This document shows, in pieces, positions 51,744 to 63,202 of a DNA stretch of 64,000 nucleotides. The DNA is from Stratiolaelaps scimitus (taxonomy: Eukaryota > Arthropoda > Arachnida > Mesostigmata > Laelapidae), in contig JABWDB010000032.1 in assembly GCA_019614645.1 (NCBI GenBank), positions 620,001 through 684,000 of the forward strand. Reading direction: 5' to 3'. Both the position numbers and the translations under genes were made by a program. How positions within the stretch are numbered: the stretch's first letter is position 1; the number at the start of each line of letters is the position of its first letter. Under the pieces are notes generated by a model. That model saw only the letters and a program-made list of their open reading frames with translations. It did not search any database and was not told where the DNA came from.

Positions 51744-53023
51744 ACCGTGTGTTCGCCACACACGCCTGTTTGGGGGAGGGGGGTGTATTATAGACATTTT
51801 CCGATGCTTCTGTCGATTGTAGAACGTCCGTATTTTCCGTAACCGACACCGATTTCCCCACCAGCTTCGCCATCGCGCCCGTAGATTAGTATAATTTCGT
51901 ATAGAGCAATCCTATATATGCGTCATCTCTATTTTCTGGCCATTCAACGTCTGTCGAACCTTATATGTCTGAGTATTCTGTGTGAGTGCTGTGGCGTCGT
52001 CCTGTCGACCTAGGCAGTTAGGCAATTAGGCTTCTAACCGAGTCCGGACCACTTTTAAAAATCTGTAGCGTGTTTTTAGCAAACGTGCAATTTATCTTTA
52101 ATTAACAATGTATTGACTCCATAGCTCTACTATTTTTGATATATCCTATGCAAAAAATATGGGCTAACATAGTGTTTTCTTCGGATATTCGAATAGGTCC
52201 TCATAATACCGGCACCGAACGCCATGATCTATCACGGGTGAGATTAGACAATCCATGAAAATGATTCAGCATCGTAAAATATTTGTTCTGGCTTCGGCTT
52301 GAGAAGGTGTGGTAATTTACACTATGTTCCATGAATCAAACGTATAGGCCCATGCCGAGTGTGGACAAAATAACTATTATACCATAGTCAGACCCTGTCT
52401 CGCTTGGCGGAAACGGCTCAAAGCGCTGTTCTGCTTTGCCTACTCCCAGTGATATAATCATAGTGAAAGTCGTAGGCGAAGGCCGACCCCCGAAGGCCAA
52501 CCCCCTTTCCGTTCCTCACAAGGTTCGCCCCAGGGGAGCGTAAAGAAGATGAGGATGTATCGCGAAGAACCCGAACAACTGCGCCGGGTCTGACCGCAAC
52601 CCCCCAGGCCTCTCCCAGGCCCTAAGCCCTCCCTCGGTCCTGCTATAGCCAGCTGTTTCTTCAGTTCTTTTGTCATGATGTACATACATATATACCTCGA
52701 TTATAATCGGTCGGCAGCGAATTATGCGATGCAACGGAGCGCAGGGGGCTGCAGACGATCCGTGTGGCTGAACAACACGAGCGGCCAATGACATGGTATG
52801 ATCAGATCGAGCATCTGATCATCATTTGAATCCGATTCGATGATTCGGAGATTCGATCTGAGAACAACAACCGGAGCATGGTTCAGAAAGTGACATGGTC
52901 ACTGACGGTGTCATTCAAAGGATTCGGATCCTTCTCATTTATCTGGATCGAAACGTGTGTCTCACATGTTTGAACCTGGATCCACAATCGGTGGCCAGTC
53001 AGTGAGCTGCGTTTCCTATACTG
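51744..53023. other. Unassigned stretch
   Basis: No gene recognised. Short GATC/ATCTGATC-type palindromes near 52800-52860. The GC-richer 52460-52640 part has only low-complexity frames. Confidence 0.4.
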
Positions 53024-53175
53024 TAAGGGTACAGGTAAGGGCTTTATACTGGTTAATTAAAGGAACATATGCAATTTTTACAACGTTGAAGTTCTCGTAC
53101 GTATGCTACGAGGTCGCGGGACACCTCGAACTTTCAGCTGCCTCCGGCTTGCTCCGACAGCCAGAGACCGCTTGG
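53024..53175 (-). mobile_element. SINE family A, full length, diverged
   Basis: AGGTAAGGGCTTTATACTGG, AATTAAAGGAACATATGCAA, ACAACGTTGAAGTTCTCG, TACGAGGTCGCGGGACACCT, CTCCGACAGCCAGAGACCGC. The B box is mutated. Confidence 0.7.
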
Positions 53176-53813
53176 TGCTGCGAGTGGTTGATAGTGTGTC
53201 TAAAATTGCCTTCAGCTCTAGGTCAGGAAAATGGGTTAAATGTTTAGAACAGTACAAAAATCGACACTAGATCCAAGCATATATACTAATTAAAAACGAA
53301 TTAAAAAAAGCCAGTCCCTACATTCAATATATAATATTATAACATACTAGAAACGATGTCTCTCAATCGCTATATTGAGCCCCCTTATGTGGCTTCAACC
53401 CGTTCAATTCTATAGCGTAGCTATTGAATGTCTGAAATCAATGGAGTCACGCACCTCGACTCTGAAGCTCTGTCCAGCCTGATGCAAACTAGAGATGATT
53501 TATTCATGAGCAATCCGCGCACCCTATGGGAAGGGGGCCTAATTAGGCCGCCATATGCATTTTACGGTAGTCATGATTCAATGGAGATCGTCCTATAAGA
53601 CAAGTATTGTATTAGGGAAGTTTGACCGTTTCAGAGTCAGATATCATTTCAATAATGATGTGCTGATTTTTTTTAGAAAATAGTCATTTGCAGAAGAAGC
53701 AGATTGAAGGACTTAGAAAAAAAACCCTACTCGCTCTCTGTGCTGCCACTCGTATTCAAAGATGCAACCGTTGCAGCTCCATTTCCACTATTGTCTCGAT
53801 GTCGGTGTCCAGC
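53176..53813. other. No recognised feature
   Basis: Unassigned AT-rich DNA. Confidence 0.35.
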
Positions 53814-53871
53814 CCTGCTCAGGACCTTACGCCCTGTTCAGGACCATACGCCCTGTTCAGGACCCGTCCTC
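53814..53871. repeat. Tandem repeat, 18 bp unit, three copies
   Basis: CCTG.TCAGGACC.TACG recurs three times in a row. It contributes PCSGP-type repeats to frames in this island. Confidence 0.85.
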
Positions 53872-55000
53872 GCGCCCGTGTCGCCATATACCGCGCCTCT
53901 AATACGAGTGTAAGCTGCCGCCTCAGCGGAACTCGCCGTCGGCGAGTGTTGCCCACTAATTTCTGTACTTCCCTTTCTACCAGGCTTCTGCCTAATGTCC
54001 TATTCTGTTATGGCTGCTGCTGCTATTGCTGGTCCTGGTCCTGCTACCGCTAGGATCGCTGTGGATGCAGCAACGAAATTAACGTGTTGTAAACGGCAGC
54101 GGCGTCGGCAGGACGCCGGGAAAGAAGCCGTCTCACGTCGCCGTATTGGCCCTTGTTTTTTCGTGTCGCTTCTAGCCACAGCTGACGGCTGCAGGACGAT
54201 GCTCAGGAACTCATTGTCTGTGGGCGCCTGTCTGTCCTGTGAGCTGCAACAGGGAGACGGGGGGGCGGGGGGGGGGGGGGGCATCAGCAGCATTGTGCGG
54301 CACGAGCAGGCCAGCACAGTGCAGGACATAGCAGGACAGCTCGTTCCTTCTTGTCTTCTTCATCCTTTCGTGTTCCGCCCTCCCTGTTCGTGCCGTGGAT
54401 CCCACGTCCTTGCATCGAAAGAAGCGAAGGGGTCTTGTTGCTCGGAGCCGCAATTATACCGCAGATACACACCCACAACAAATGCACATATACTATATAT
54501 ATATATATATATATTGTGTATTATAGTACGTGTATGTGTGCTGAAGATAACACTGTGCGGCAGATCAGCCGTCCATACTTGAGCTAAGCTTACTGCTCCT
54601 GTCCCGTGACCCTGACGGCGAGAATACAAGAGTCGCACAAAAGTTCCCTGGAGTTTCCGTATAAGCACAAGTTTTATAGTGGAAGTACCCAGGTGATGGA
54701 TGACTGCAGAGCTAATCGATACATACCCATGTTTATAAAAAAAAACAGGAAATAATGAACAAAAAAGCGGTACTGTCACCTCATAAATAAATAGTAAAAA
54801 ATAAATTCATAGTCGGATTCTTTTCGTGTAAAATCGATGGGATCTTTTTTGTCGTACATCGGCTCATTTATACATATTTCATGCACAAACTTTGTTCATT
54901 TTTGTTTTTCGCGGCAAACTAGAAGAACACTTATTTAAACATACATATATGTATTACGCTTGCATTACACAATATGCATTATAAACAACTCAGCAACTTT
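53872..55000. other. GC-richer island, then AT-rich DNA; no confident gene
   Basis: A plus frame of 195 codons (53995-54582; MSYSVMAAAAIAGPGP...) includes a CTG/GCT run, a poly-Gly segment from the G runs at 54259-54281, and a YIYIYI end from the TA tract at 54493-54514. It is therefore probably compositional. The two G runs (7 and 15) could form a G-quadruplex. Confidence 0.35.
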
Positions 55001-55055
55001 TAGCCTTGCAAAAACTGCAGTTCCGTCAACGTAGCGAATAAAACCTTTACCTTAT
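55001..55055 (+). mobile_element. SINE family A 3'-end fragment
   Basis: TAGCCTTGCAAAAACTGCAG, TTCCGTCAACGTAGCGAATA, AAACCTTTACCTTATG. Confidence 0.65.
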
Positions 55056-57113
55056 GCCCGGAGGGAGCCCTTGAAGCGCTCGGATCCAATAGGTACTTCG
55101 TATCGCATTCACGCTAGGTCCTTCGAGCTCAACCTTCTCAAAGTTGGTAGCGATGAATGATAGATCCCTCTTGACTCCGAAGCAAAGCCTATTGCACATT
55201 GAAGTGCCTAACAAAAAACAAGGCCTTTTTTCCGTCCGTTTTTCCTTCGTTGCTACGATTCTTCGATAAGCTCGATGTCCTTTTGTTAATATGGTCCTAC
55301 TTCAAAGATATACTCCGGGGAAAGACGGGGATCGATAAGAGCGATTGCGATGTTTGAATCAGGGATTGGGACTATTCACCTTTTGATTCTGTCCTGTGCC
55401 AAGGACCTACAAAGGCTTGTGCCAACAGATGTATGGTAACGATGGTAATGGGCCATTTCAATCATGTTTAGGCAAAGCATGACGAGTTTTTGGGGATCAA
55501 GCCGGTAATTACAACGGATGCTGCCAGGCCTGGCTTCGTGGCGACCGCATCGACAGCAGATCTGTGTTAGCGATACGAGCCACACGGCCATAACTCAGAG
55601 GCCTCGATATTACCATCCGTACCTAGCAGCGCAGGTGATACAGCCGACCTTCACAGCCTAACCAGGCTCAATTTTCCAGTACATCAAGACTGCTTTAATC
55701 GACTTGAATTAGGTGGGTCACTACAATTTTCAATACGCATACGTATAGGACAGCTATGTTCAGCTATTTAGGTTTTTCTTAATTGGCCATTTTCTTAGTA
55801 TGGCGTTGGTTCCGTTCACCAAGGTCCTTCAAAGGGCCTATTAAGGAGACCTTTTTAAAGAACCTTCGGACGTTCGAAAAGCAAAGCTGGTCCAAGCACA
55901 CCTAGTGGTCCGTTTTCACAGCAGTAATTGCGTAAATAGGTAGTAGCTACTCTCAGTGGCTCAGTGTGGCGGTTCGGTTTTCATCGCCCGGCCCTCCTTC
56001 CTACGCAGAGTCAGGGTACGAGCTGAACGGAACAGCTAGAGCTTGACGAAGCCATGGATGATGAATCCGCACTGATGAGAGCGAGGCGGTGAACCTCGAG
56101 GCCAGAACCAGGCCACGGCAAAGGAAAGAGCTGGAAGGGAATTGTAGGGACGGGTCCATCGGTTGGAGAGGGAGCCAACAGCCTGCGATGGACGAACGGC
56201 CAGTCGCATTGATTTATTGCCTTATCGATTGGCTCTAATAGATACCAGCCACCCAGTCCCATCTAGTAATACGCACACATGCACACGCAGGCACAAACGC
56301 TCGCCGACGTTCATAGGCAGGATCGGCAGATATACATCCATATAGTCATTCCGACACGAGGACACCACAGCCGGAACCGGGTCTACGACCGTGTGTCTCA
56401 CACTACACCTACGTATATACGTAAGTGTACACTCGTATGTACTCACAGGCGTTCGGGGTCCAGATGCCGGGGTCATTGTGGCACTTTTCCGTGGAGCCTT
56501 CATTCGTCGGCAACATCGTCGTCCTCACGAGCATCCCTGGGGAACGCGAATGCGACACTGGAGAATGGCGTAGCTGAACGGGCACTCTGCCTTTACAGGC
56601 TCGTATTGCGAGATTCGGCCTTCGGGAACGGGGCTGCCGTGTGCCGGTGTGTTTTTAACCCGACAAAGTGGTCCAGGTAATCTTGAGAGGTACACTATAA
56701 AGGAAATGATTTGCCCTTTTATGAGCTCATACCAACGACATTGAAAACTGTTTCCCTGCGACCCGTCCAACAATAGTGAGTGGACTAACAGTATTGATTA
56801 CATGAGTTAAACTATATCCTTATCACAATCCCTTCGCTGCATTTATTCAAATAATCTGCGTACCTCCAAGCTTTGAGCTGATTGCATATAACACACGCGA
56901 ACACAAAATTAGAGGACGAAGTAACGATAGCATAGCTTTGTGAAGGCGCCAGCGACGCCAGAGAAAGACCCCAATATCCAACAATAGACTAATGAATCTT
57001 TCTTTAACAGCAAATGCAGCTCCTTCACGGAAAGTTGGAGAGGGCGAACCTTTTATAGGGAGGACATTGAGTTAATCTTTAACAGTTACGATTTCACTAA
57101 CGAAGCCATTATA
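55056..57113. other. Long unassigned stretch
   Basis: The GC-richer 56000-56680 part carries overlapping short frames (up to 133 codons, 56279-56680) with no recognised domain. Nothing shared with the rest of the window. Confidence 0.4.
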
Positions 57114-57448
57114 TTAGACTGACCCAACAAAAATGAGACACATAAATTTCAAATATCGGCTAAACTAAGCGAGTTGAAACATAGATTTTTTAGTATGGAT
57201 TAGCGGTATGCAGCTCTTTTATTTATACACTGGTCCCAGAGTTTTGGCAGCCTTCTGACGGCTAGGTATGCACCATCTCTATTCCCATTTATAATTTCGT
57301 TATTTAAGGCCTCTCGGAGCATATCGATGTTTGCGTACCTTGCGACACTTATAGCTCTCTTTAGTTGATAGAAGCAACCATAGTCAGACGGGCTTAAATC
57401 GTTAGAATAGGGGGCCGATTTGACGTCGATTGTATTAATATGTTGCGA
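57114..57448 (-). mobile_element. Mariner relic, 3' end (different from the 2626 element)
   Basis: The right edge on the minus strand (window 57114) reads TTAGACTGACCCAACAAAAA from outside in, preceded by TA at 57112-57113. Both suit a mariner end. The transposase C-terminus lies inside. No matching 5' end is visible beyond 57448, where an in-frame stop and unrelated sequence begin. The terminal sequence differs from the 2626-3319 element, so this is another subfamily. Confidence 0.7.
57200..57448 (-). pseudogene. Mariner transposase C-terminal fragment
   Basis: 82 codons ending at TAA (57202-57200). It contains APYSNDLSPSDYG, the counterpart of the mariner HPPYSPDLAPSDYHLF block whose Asp in PSDY is the third catalytic residue, here retained. 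YQLKRAI and a terminal LPKLWDQCINKRAAY match the ...LPKRWEKCIE... end of mariner proteins. The first two catalytic aspartates and the whole N-terminus are absent, and a stop codon sits directly upstream. Confidence 0.85.
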
Positions 57449-57601
57449 TCAATATTTCTTCATCTGAGAATTTAAGCAGTGTGAAAGCTGCACTTCCATG
57501 AGTAGATCACAATTTGAAAAAGACGAAATATTAGAACCATTGAGCGACTGCTCGATGACATGGAGTGATTAGGCTAGGATCAGTTAACGTCGTATAAACG
57601 T

Positions 57602-57603
<2 letters not shown>
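57449..57603. other. No recognised feature
   Basis: Short unassigned stretch; GAGAATTTAAGCAGTG at about 57463 is a possible A trace, too short to call. Confidence 0.3.

Positions 57604-57632
<29 letters not shown>
57604..57632. repeat. (TA)n microsatellite
   Basis: About 29 bp of TA directly left of an inverted repeat. Confidence 0.9.
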
Positions 57633-57724
57633 GGAAAACATGGGGGTGCCTGGTCTATGCAGAAGACCCGACGTGATTATCTCGGCTGGCCTTCCCTATA
57701 CGACCAGACATCTCCATGTTTTCC
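57633..57724. repeat. Small inverted-repeat unit between TA tracts
   Basis: GGAAAACATGG at 57633 and CCATGTTTTCC at 57714-57724 are perfect complements. The arms extend inward to CTGGTC (57650-57655) and GACCAG (57702-57707) with some mismatches. The 92 bp unit is bounded by TA tracts on both sides, as expected for a tiny TA-targeting MITE. Confidence 0.65.
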
Positions 57725-57972
57725 ACGTTATATATATATACATATAGTCGTAAAAATAATAGTTCTAATTAATTACTTAATATGCGCCATCCATGCCTTT
57801 CAGACAATCTATGTCTACTAAATTTCTCTAAATTAGTTTGTTATATCCACTAAACGACTTAATTACCATGAACGGTTCCTAGTAGACGTTATACTAACAT
57901 ACGATTTTAGTCTTAGTAGACAGCAAAGGCAGAATTTGATGAACATATTTATTTCACCAAAATCCCAGTAAG

Positions 57973-57973
<1 letters not shown>

Positions 57974-58026
<53 letters not shown>
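57974..58026. repeat. Long (TA)n microsatellite within a short inverted repeat
   Basis: About 53 bp of pure TA. The flanks AATCCCAGTAAGTTA and GTAACTTATTAGGATG are also largely complementary, so the whole 57961-58042 region is a potential cruciform. Confidence 0.85.
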
Positions 58027-58029
<3 letters not shown>

Positions 58030-58042
58030 ACTTATTAGGATG

Positions 58043-59560
58043 TTCGTGTACTAAGCGAATAACCAAATGTGGCCATTGCAATTATTTCCCTGGAGATTGC
58101 GAAGTGGAACTCTGGCTGCTTCCCCTCACTGGCGTATCGGTGTATTGCAAAACGTGTATTGCCGAAGATTAAAAATCGTTCGCGGTAGAGCCTCTCTCTG
58201 TTCATGTGATAATTGATACGTGAGCCCTAGAGATTTTCTCGAGCGAGTCCTCTCTTGTGTAGCCGTGCAGCAGCCCTAGAAGAATTTATACGCGGCCAAT
58301 TATGTAAGCGGCGCCAAAAAAAAATATATATATATCTTAATATTTGAACAAAGCAAGAACTCCCCACAATCTCAGCAAGGAAAAAGGGAACGACAACGCG
58401 ATACAGACAGAACGAGATGAAAAATATGGTCCTATTAAGGCCACGATGAAGGGAAAACCCAAGTTATACTATATATATATATATATATATATATTTGTGC
58501 TCAAGGCTATTCTTGCAAATGATGAATTTCGCCCCGCAAGAGAAAGTTTAGTCCAGCTAACTTCGTTCCGAGTACAAAGACAATACTAATTTGTTCTATC
58601 GAGATGGGGCGGCGTTTCGCGAACTCGACACTCGTCGTAAGATCATGAGATAATAGTTCCGGTCTCATACATATCGTCGCTGAGACAACGAGGTCAGCAG
58701 ATTCCAGATGAGTGTTGCCGTAGATCGTGTTCTCATTCCTGTAATTATTCTTATTATTAATTAGTATTATTGCTATTAGTTCAGCGGTTTCATCCACGGG
58801 CAATGAAAGAGGGGGCTCGCATTCGTTGTATTCTATGATGACAATATAATATGGAAAATCTCAACTTTTTTGTTTGCCACCTTTCGTAAAGAAAATATGT
58901 CTTGTTATTATATATATATATATACAAGGAAATGGGTGATTGCTTGCTCCGGACCCTTGCATTGTAGAATACCACATGCATTTGTGGGGAAAAGGCCCAT
59001 TGAACACATTGGAAATATAAGAAGGAATATCGTCGAGAGAGATGTTCATGATTCGTTGACAATATCCATACTGACAATCATGTTGAAGTTGTCTTAACTT
59101 CATGTTAAGGTATCACCGTGCCCGAAGGTTTGAAGGTCAGTCGAGGGTTGTCGCTGTCAATATTTCGCAGCAACAAATTTTCATGATTAAACGAGTCCTT
59201 TCGGACGAACGAAGACCGAGAGCATTATCTGAACAAGATCCCGAACACCGTGCCATCGTTGCAGGACACACTGAGTAGTGGGTGATCTATCCACGAATAT
59301 ATGTGCCATGGGACAAATATAACTATTCCACATTGTACTCCGTTCCTTCACGCTAGGGCAATACCATGTTCCAATAATTTTCTCTTCCCGCTCGGATTTC
59401 TCTGATCGTCCTTGCCAGCAACCATTCACAGCCATTTAGCGACGACTCGCCAGTGAGCTAGAGAGAAAATATTGATTTGACCGCTGTCTCCGGAAGATTC
59501 GAAGGGTCCCGCTCAAGCGTTCAAGCTTGAAAAAGCCGACAGATATATCTCCCTCCATTT
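58043..59560. other. Unassigned stretch with TA tracts
   Basis: TA tracts at about 58324-58337, 58470-58494 and 58909-58923. Short frames only. Confidence 0.4.
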
Positions 59561-60600
59561 CCTTCGTTTCTCGTAGTGTATCAGCGGTTCTATTCTAGGC
59601 AACTAGACCGAGTCGCGCGGCCGAGTCGCGTTTTATCCCACCGGTCGCATCTCCGTCTGTGCGACCCCGACACTGGGGACTCGGTCGGTTTTTGGTTTCC
59701 CGAGCCCCAGTTTCGGATCTCTTGACTTGCGTTCGATGTTCGGTGGACGTCGAGTGCAAGGAATCGGCGAGGGAAGGCTTTCTGTACCATCCGCTGCCTG
59801 TGCAGTTGCTCGGTGGCTCTGAACTATCGGGAAAACGCTTTGAGAGGCCACTTCCTCAGCTGGCTGACGAGTGCATCCCCTGGCCCCCGAATAGGTCCTC
59901 GTTTTCCAGCGGCGTCTTTCCCAGCCGCATTCAGGATCCCATTTTCCTCAATGTTCCATGAACAGAAGCCATTTGCTTTGCTCTGTGATTTTTATGCGAG
60001 TCATCTCTTGCCACCCCCTGTATCCATCCACTCCCCGAACGACATCCAGCTCAGCCGAGCTCAACTCAAGCAGCTTGGGCAATATTTACACTGGCCAGCG
60101 GTTCAACGCAGTGTGCCGATCCGCCCTTTTTCTTTTTTGGTGGGTGACCGAGGTCATCGCGCTATTGGTTCCCTCTTGCTAGGGATAACAGAGCATAGGA
60201 AGTGACCCCTTTCGCGACACAGAGTTACGTCGAGAGAGATGGAGGTAACGCGGTTGACGCGACGACACTTCCGGGTCACTCGCGCACTCACTAACGCCAG
60301 TCACCTGTCGAGTTTCGCTAACATTGTACCATCCGGTGTTCTGTCCAACCGAAGGTTCTACATATCCATCTTTTGCCCTGGGAGCACTAGTCTGCCAGTG
60401 CTTCCCGCACGATCGTACGAAGTCTGTGGGGTCCGTCGTGGTTGGCGCTTCGCTTCCGCCGTTCCAACGATCCGTGATGGGTGACCAAAGTCACAGTCGC
60501 TTATCGGCTAGCCGGCGGATCTCTCCGACGAACCCTTGTTCAGACCCATTGTGAAAAGACCAGTCATTAGCTCCGCCAACGTCTCTCTGTGACTCATCCT
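59561..60600. other. GC-richer island without a recognised gene
   Basis: Several overlapping plus frames (100 codons at 59659, 130 at 59813, 81 at 60239) in different phases, none with a recognised motif. The multi-phase openness suggests composition, but this island would be a sensible place to look for an exon. Confidence 0.3.
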
Positions 60601-60902
60601 TGCACTGAGATGGCTTGCTTTCATTTAAGCCCCATCTGACACGTTCCCCCGTTTTTTTTTTTCCGAGAGATCATGAGTAGCTTTGCTTTCGTCCGCGAGG
60701 CGTGCAGTCATAGAATGTTATATATTGTAGGATGCTGGCTAGCTTATGCTAAGCTATACACGTTGGGTCAATATGCAACATTATGTCCATCAGTAGCTAT
60801 GACCTGTTTTAGTATGCATTATATAGAACAACGACAAATCGAATGTAAATATATCTCACAATCTTAGGTTACTATCTTCAAACTCGTATTATAAATATTT
60901 TA
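60601..60902. other. No recognised feature
   Basis: Unassigned; a T run at about 60653-60662. Confidence 0.3.
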
Positions 60903-61107
60903 ATGTCAGACAAAATAATCTGCGGAGTGGACAAACCATATCATCAGTACAAATCGCCAGGACCGAAAGAGTCAATAATATGTTTTCTTTTCGAGCGACA
61001 CGAATGCTCAGAGAGACACTCATGCATATACTATGCACTAACTAATTTTTGTACACCAAATGTATAACCCCCTTTTGTTAATAAAGGTGTTTTTGAATTG
61101 AATTGAA
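60903..61107 (+). mobile_element. LINE-like repeat L, 3' end (copy 2)
   Basis: ATGTCAGACAAAATAATCTG, CGGAGTGGACAAACC, AATAATATGTTTTCTTTTCG, TTGTACACCAAATGTATAAC, CCTTTTGTTAATAAAG and the end TTTTTGAATTGAATTGAA align with reversed 9071-9287. The shared start reads MSDKIICGVDK in both; frameshifts break the frame later in this copy. Confidence 0.65.
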
Positions 61108-61272
61108 CCCCTGAGGCGCCAACGTCTGATCTCAGAGTGTCAACAAGTGACACCGAATAGCAACCGCGCAATGGGGCCTTCATTGGACTTTCTAGACGGC
61201 TACATGATTCCAACATTCTCAATCCCGGCCACGACTTGAGTTCTCGTATGGTTATATTGGGAATCTCAGCGG
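61108..61272. other. No recognised feature
   Basis: Short unassigned spacer. Confidence 0.3.
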
Positions 61273-61447
61273 TCGAGCTCGCCGGCGTGGTGCGTCCGTA
61301 TGTGTGCGAGACTAACTTGCAACCGGAGGTGTAACGCACGAGTGTACACACTGGGTATGTCCACAGCGTTGCACATTTGCACTTAGGGGCCCATCTTTCG
61401 AGGCAATGCAAATATACCAATACCGTAGATGTTAAATATTTAAGGCT
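61273..61447 (+). mobile_element. SINE family B, decayed
   Basis: GTCGAGCTCGCCGGCGTGGT (A-box region), AACTTGCAACCGGAGGTG, a lost B box, CAGCGTTGCACATTTGCACT, CCATCTTTCGAGGCAATGC, CCGTAGATGTTAAATA. Confidence 0.65.
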
Positions 61448-62349
61448 AGCAGAGACTGCGCGATGACGAAGTTTCGAAATAAAATTGTTAAGCCAAGTCG
61501 GCCATCGAGCGGCTCACGCCACTCGACCTGCATGCTGACCAGCCATCACTGACTTTTACATTGGAGCTTGCCAAGCACCCTGAACCGTTTTTTACCGAAG
61601 ACCACAACGCCATAGGAAAAACATGGACAGAGTCATTTCAAAATTCATTCGTGTCATTTCGAAATTTAAAAAAAAACCACACCATTATACGAAGAAATCA
61701 TGATAGCCGTTCCTGTCAGCTCGTCAAAACGCGGAAATTTCTGATATTTTCATTTTTTTTACCAATTTCTGATATTTTCATTTTTTTTCTAACCAATATC
61801 GTTAGAGCCACCCACAAGGTCGTACATAGAAATGCCAAAGTGCACAAATTGACACGCTCTCTACTGTGTAGAATATATATATATATATATTGGAGCTGGT
61901 TTTTGCCCTTGGGTCGCTGTTCTATCCCACCGTCGCCGCTACGCGACGGTGGGCGTAATATATCAATCCGCAGTGTTTATTATCGCGCTCGTTGTCAGCT
62001 ACTTTTTTTTGTCCACTATTGTAGTTATCCGATTGAGCTGTTGCATATTGCCGATCTACAATACCTCGCTGTCCCAGTTAATCCCTTATCTTGTTGACGT
62101 GATCCCATTATCGACATCGTCCGCTGAGGTCCCCCATGGAGGTTCCGTTTGTCGCATTTTTGCCCGGCGAGCTGCCTTGTTTTCTTGGGTATCGGTGCTC
62201 TCCGACGGCGACTATTGTATGACCAAATTGCATTCATCCGGATCGGTGTGTGTCGAGAAGTTCTGCAATGTACACATTGTATACGATCGAACTGTTCCGC
62301 GCAGCTGCTTTTCAGAAGTCCCTCAGTACGGGGTCCTCCCTTTAATGTT
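61448..62349. other. Unassigned; includes a T-rich tandem repeat
   Basis: AATTTCTGATATTTTCATTT plus a T run occurs twice at about 61736-61793. A (TA) tract is at 61871-61890. The plus frame of 178 codons at 61561-62097 runs through both and is not convincing. Confidence 0.4.
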
Positions 62350-62536
62350 CTAGTGGTGAGCCGTCTTTGAGACACTAGACACGAGGGACACAGATGTTCA
62401 GGGTCGAATCCTGCAGTCAGCCGCTTTGGGGAAGAATCTTTGGATCTCTTTATCATTGTTATCTATCTGTGTGGATTATTACCAGGTCCAAAGGTATAAA
62501 ATATATAGTAAAGGTGGCCCCGATAGATTCTTGAAA
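62350..62536 (+). mobile_element. SINE family C, decayed
   Basis: TAGTGGTGAGCCGTCTTTGA (A-box region), B box GGGTCGAATCC, AAGAATCTTTGGATCTCTTT, AAAGGTGGCCCCGATAG. The 3' end after this point is not recognisable. Confidence 0.7.
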
Positions 62537-62659
62537 TCGGTGCACCGGCGAGGATGAGACCCAATTAGCACACATGAAAATTAGATCGAAAATACACCAT
62601 ATGTATATCGCGGTACGCGTTGAATAGGTGAACTACTATACAGCTCGAGCTTTAGTGGA

Positions 62660-62706
<47 letters not shown>

Positions 62707-63128
62707 CCAAGATAAGCCTAGTGTCATACTGTCACCTACAGAATGTCTGCATCAGTCGTTAACTCGGGCTTACGAGTTTCGTGTTTGCTTAGTTAACACG
62801 GCTTTGCTAGCAGCTTAAAGTTGTGGTGACTCGACTGGATGAGGAATGGGCATTTTTTTTATAAATGTATGTAACGAAATTAATAGGGCAGATCGCGATA
62901 GATTTATAAATGATTGAAAAACTCCATCGACTCGCTCGGTACCACACAGTCTGGATAAACACCTATTTATACACACCATACGTAGTTGAATTATACATTG
63001 AATATATATATATAAGGAAGATAACAATTACTTCGATTGAAAAGGCGGGGCAAACATGTAGCGTTCAGTCAATATCAATTTCTTCGCACGCGCATATGCT
63101 GTATGTGCTCGTCTTGCAACACGATCAG
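62537..63128. other. No recognised gene; TA tract
   Basis: A (TA) tract at 62664-62700 and another at about 63001-63013; otherwise unassigned. Confidence 0.4.
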
Positions 63129-63196
63129 CAGTTGTTGTCCCGAACGACAAGGAACAGCCACTACTCCCCCGTAAACGCCACCTGGGGTCTCTACAA
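63129..63196 (+). CDS. Weak candidate internal exon ending at GTGAGTGT
   Basis: The frame QLLSRTTRNSHYSPVNATW ends at TACAA|GTGAGTGT, a strong donor-like sequence with the intron starting at 63197. The left edge is a guess: a pyrimidine-rich stretch and CAG at 63126-63128 could be an acceptor. No protein family is recognised. Confidence 0.15.
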
Positions 63197-63202
63197 GTGA
63201 GT

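Noticed and set aside
53995..54582. 195-codon plus frame
   Set aside because: Composed of a GCT/CTG run, a poly-G-derived poly-Gly segment and a TA-tract end; no domain, and the opposite strand is also open.
56070..56095. CTGATGAG followed by GAAC, resembling a hammerhead ribozyme core
   Set aside because: The second conserved core (GAAA) and a proper stem II are missing. The same applies to 37001-37020 and 22712-22730.
61561..62097. 178-codon plus frame
   Set aside because: Contains a duplicated T-rich repeat (FIFF-type residues) and a TA tract; no recognisable protein.
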